Positions 63,851-64,000 of a stretch of 64,000 bases of DNA are shown in pieces. The position numbers and the translations under genes were made by a program. The DNA comes from Lactobacillus xylocopicola. Its GTDB lineage: Bacteria; Bacillota; Bacilli; Lactobacillales; Lactobacillaceae. The stretch lies in contig NZ_AP026803.1 in NCBI RefSeq assembly GCF_033096005.1, positions 850,501-914,500 of the forward strand. Reading direction: 5' to 3'. The notes beneath the pieces are model-generated. The model ran no database searches, had not been told where the DNA came from, and worked only from the letters and a program-made list of their open reading frames with translations. How positions within the stretch are numbered: the first letter of the stretch is position 1; the number at the start of each line of letters is the position of its first letter.

Positions 63851-64000
63851 TTGATATGGCGGTATATTTACTAGGCTAATTACAGCTATGCCTTGCTAGC
63901 AAAAATATGTTGAAATAGCTTTTATAAAATATCAGTTTTTATATTAATATTATTTTATAATTATCAAGATGTCAAACAATCTCTAGCCCAATAGCGCTAG

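Overview
The window looks like a chromosome segment of a low-to-moderate-GC Lactobacillus (sensu stricto; acidophilus/delbrueckii-type). The reasons are a secreted SLAP-type surface protein, T-box leaders on brnQ and metQNI, a SorC/CitI-type citrate regulator, HU and enolase in typical Lactobacillus form, AAGGAG-type ribosome sites, and a type I-E CRISPR-Cas locus. Species cannot be fixed from sequence alone.

Region 1 (1-12.2 kb) is a citrate-to-succinate module on the minus strand: fumC, a fumarate-reductase flavoprotein, a malate-dehydrogenase-like enzyme, an RraA-type protein (likely oxaloacetate decarboxylase), a DASS/CitT-type anion transporter, an alpha/beta hydrolase, then citC, citD, citE, citF and citX. 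A convergent, N-terminally cut CitI-like SorC regulator sits at the edge. Together they can import citrate, split it to acetate and oxaloacetate, and either decarboxylate the oxaloacetate or reduce it through malate and fumarate to succinate, re-oxidising NADH. Region 2 (12.3-20.9 kb) holds a CopB-type P-type ATPase, brnQ with a T-box, a LysR regulator divergent from an FMN/FAD reductase, cutC and a glycosylasparaginase-like enzyme.

Region 3 (21.2-34.5 kb) is a complete type I-E CRISPR-Cas locus on the minus strand: cas3-cse1-cse2-cas7-cas5-cas6e-cas1-cas2, with Cas2 fused to a DEDDh exonuclease, followed after 29 nt by an array of 48 identical repeats and 47 spacers. Every spacer begins (crRNA sense) with a pyrimidine, a footprint of a PAM-derived base. 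Between the cas operon and the next gene lies the most interesting element of the window: a stand-alone two-repeat mini-CRISPR with its own -10 box and terminator and a short 21-22 nt guide. The guide seed matches, except at position 6, a site with an AAC PAM lying exactly on the TATAAT box in front of cas3. I interpret it as a crRNA-like autorepressor of cas transcription.

Region 4 (34.6-40.8 kb) has a second DASS transporter in an operon with two FAD/FMN_bind flavoproteins that lack the fumarate reductase active-site motifs, and a divergent LysR regulator. Region 5 (40.8-57.9 kb) is mainly core and cell-surface functions: aquaglyceroporin, SLAP protein, GT8 glycosyltransferase, HU, T-box-controlled metQNI, dihydrofolate reductase, a TipAS-domain protein, PnuC-like transporter, a cation/proton antiporter with an attenuator-like leader, a secreted two-repeat protein, tRNA-Ser(CGA), PAP2 phosphatase, DegV, enolase and a P3-type H+-ATPase.

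Region 6 (58-64 kb) is a decaying area: a degraded ORF, a transposase-like scrap, a duplicated 3' scrap of the H+-ATPase, a frameshifted MarR gene downstream of an SDR gene, a MerR-like regulator facing a nonsense-mutated DUF2798-like membrane gene across a strong promoter with tandem palindromes, and a group of small immunity-protein-like genes, at least one frameshifted.
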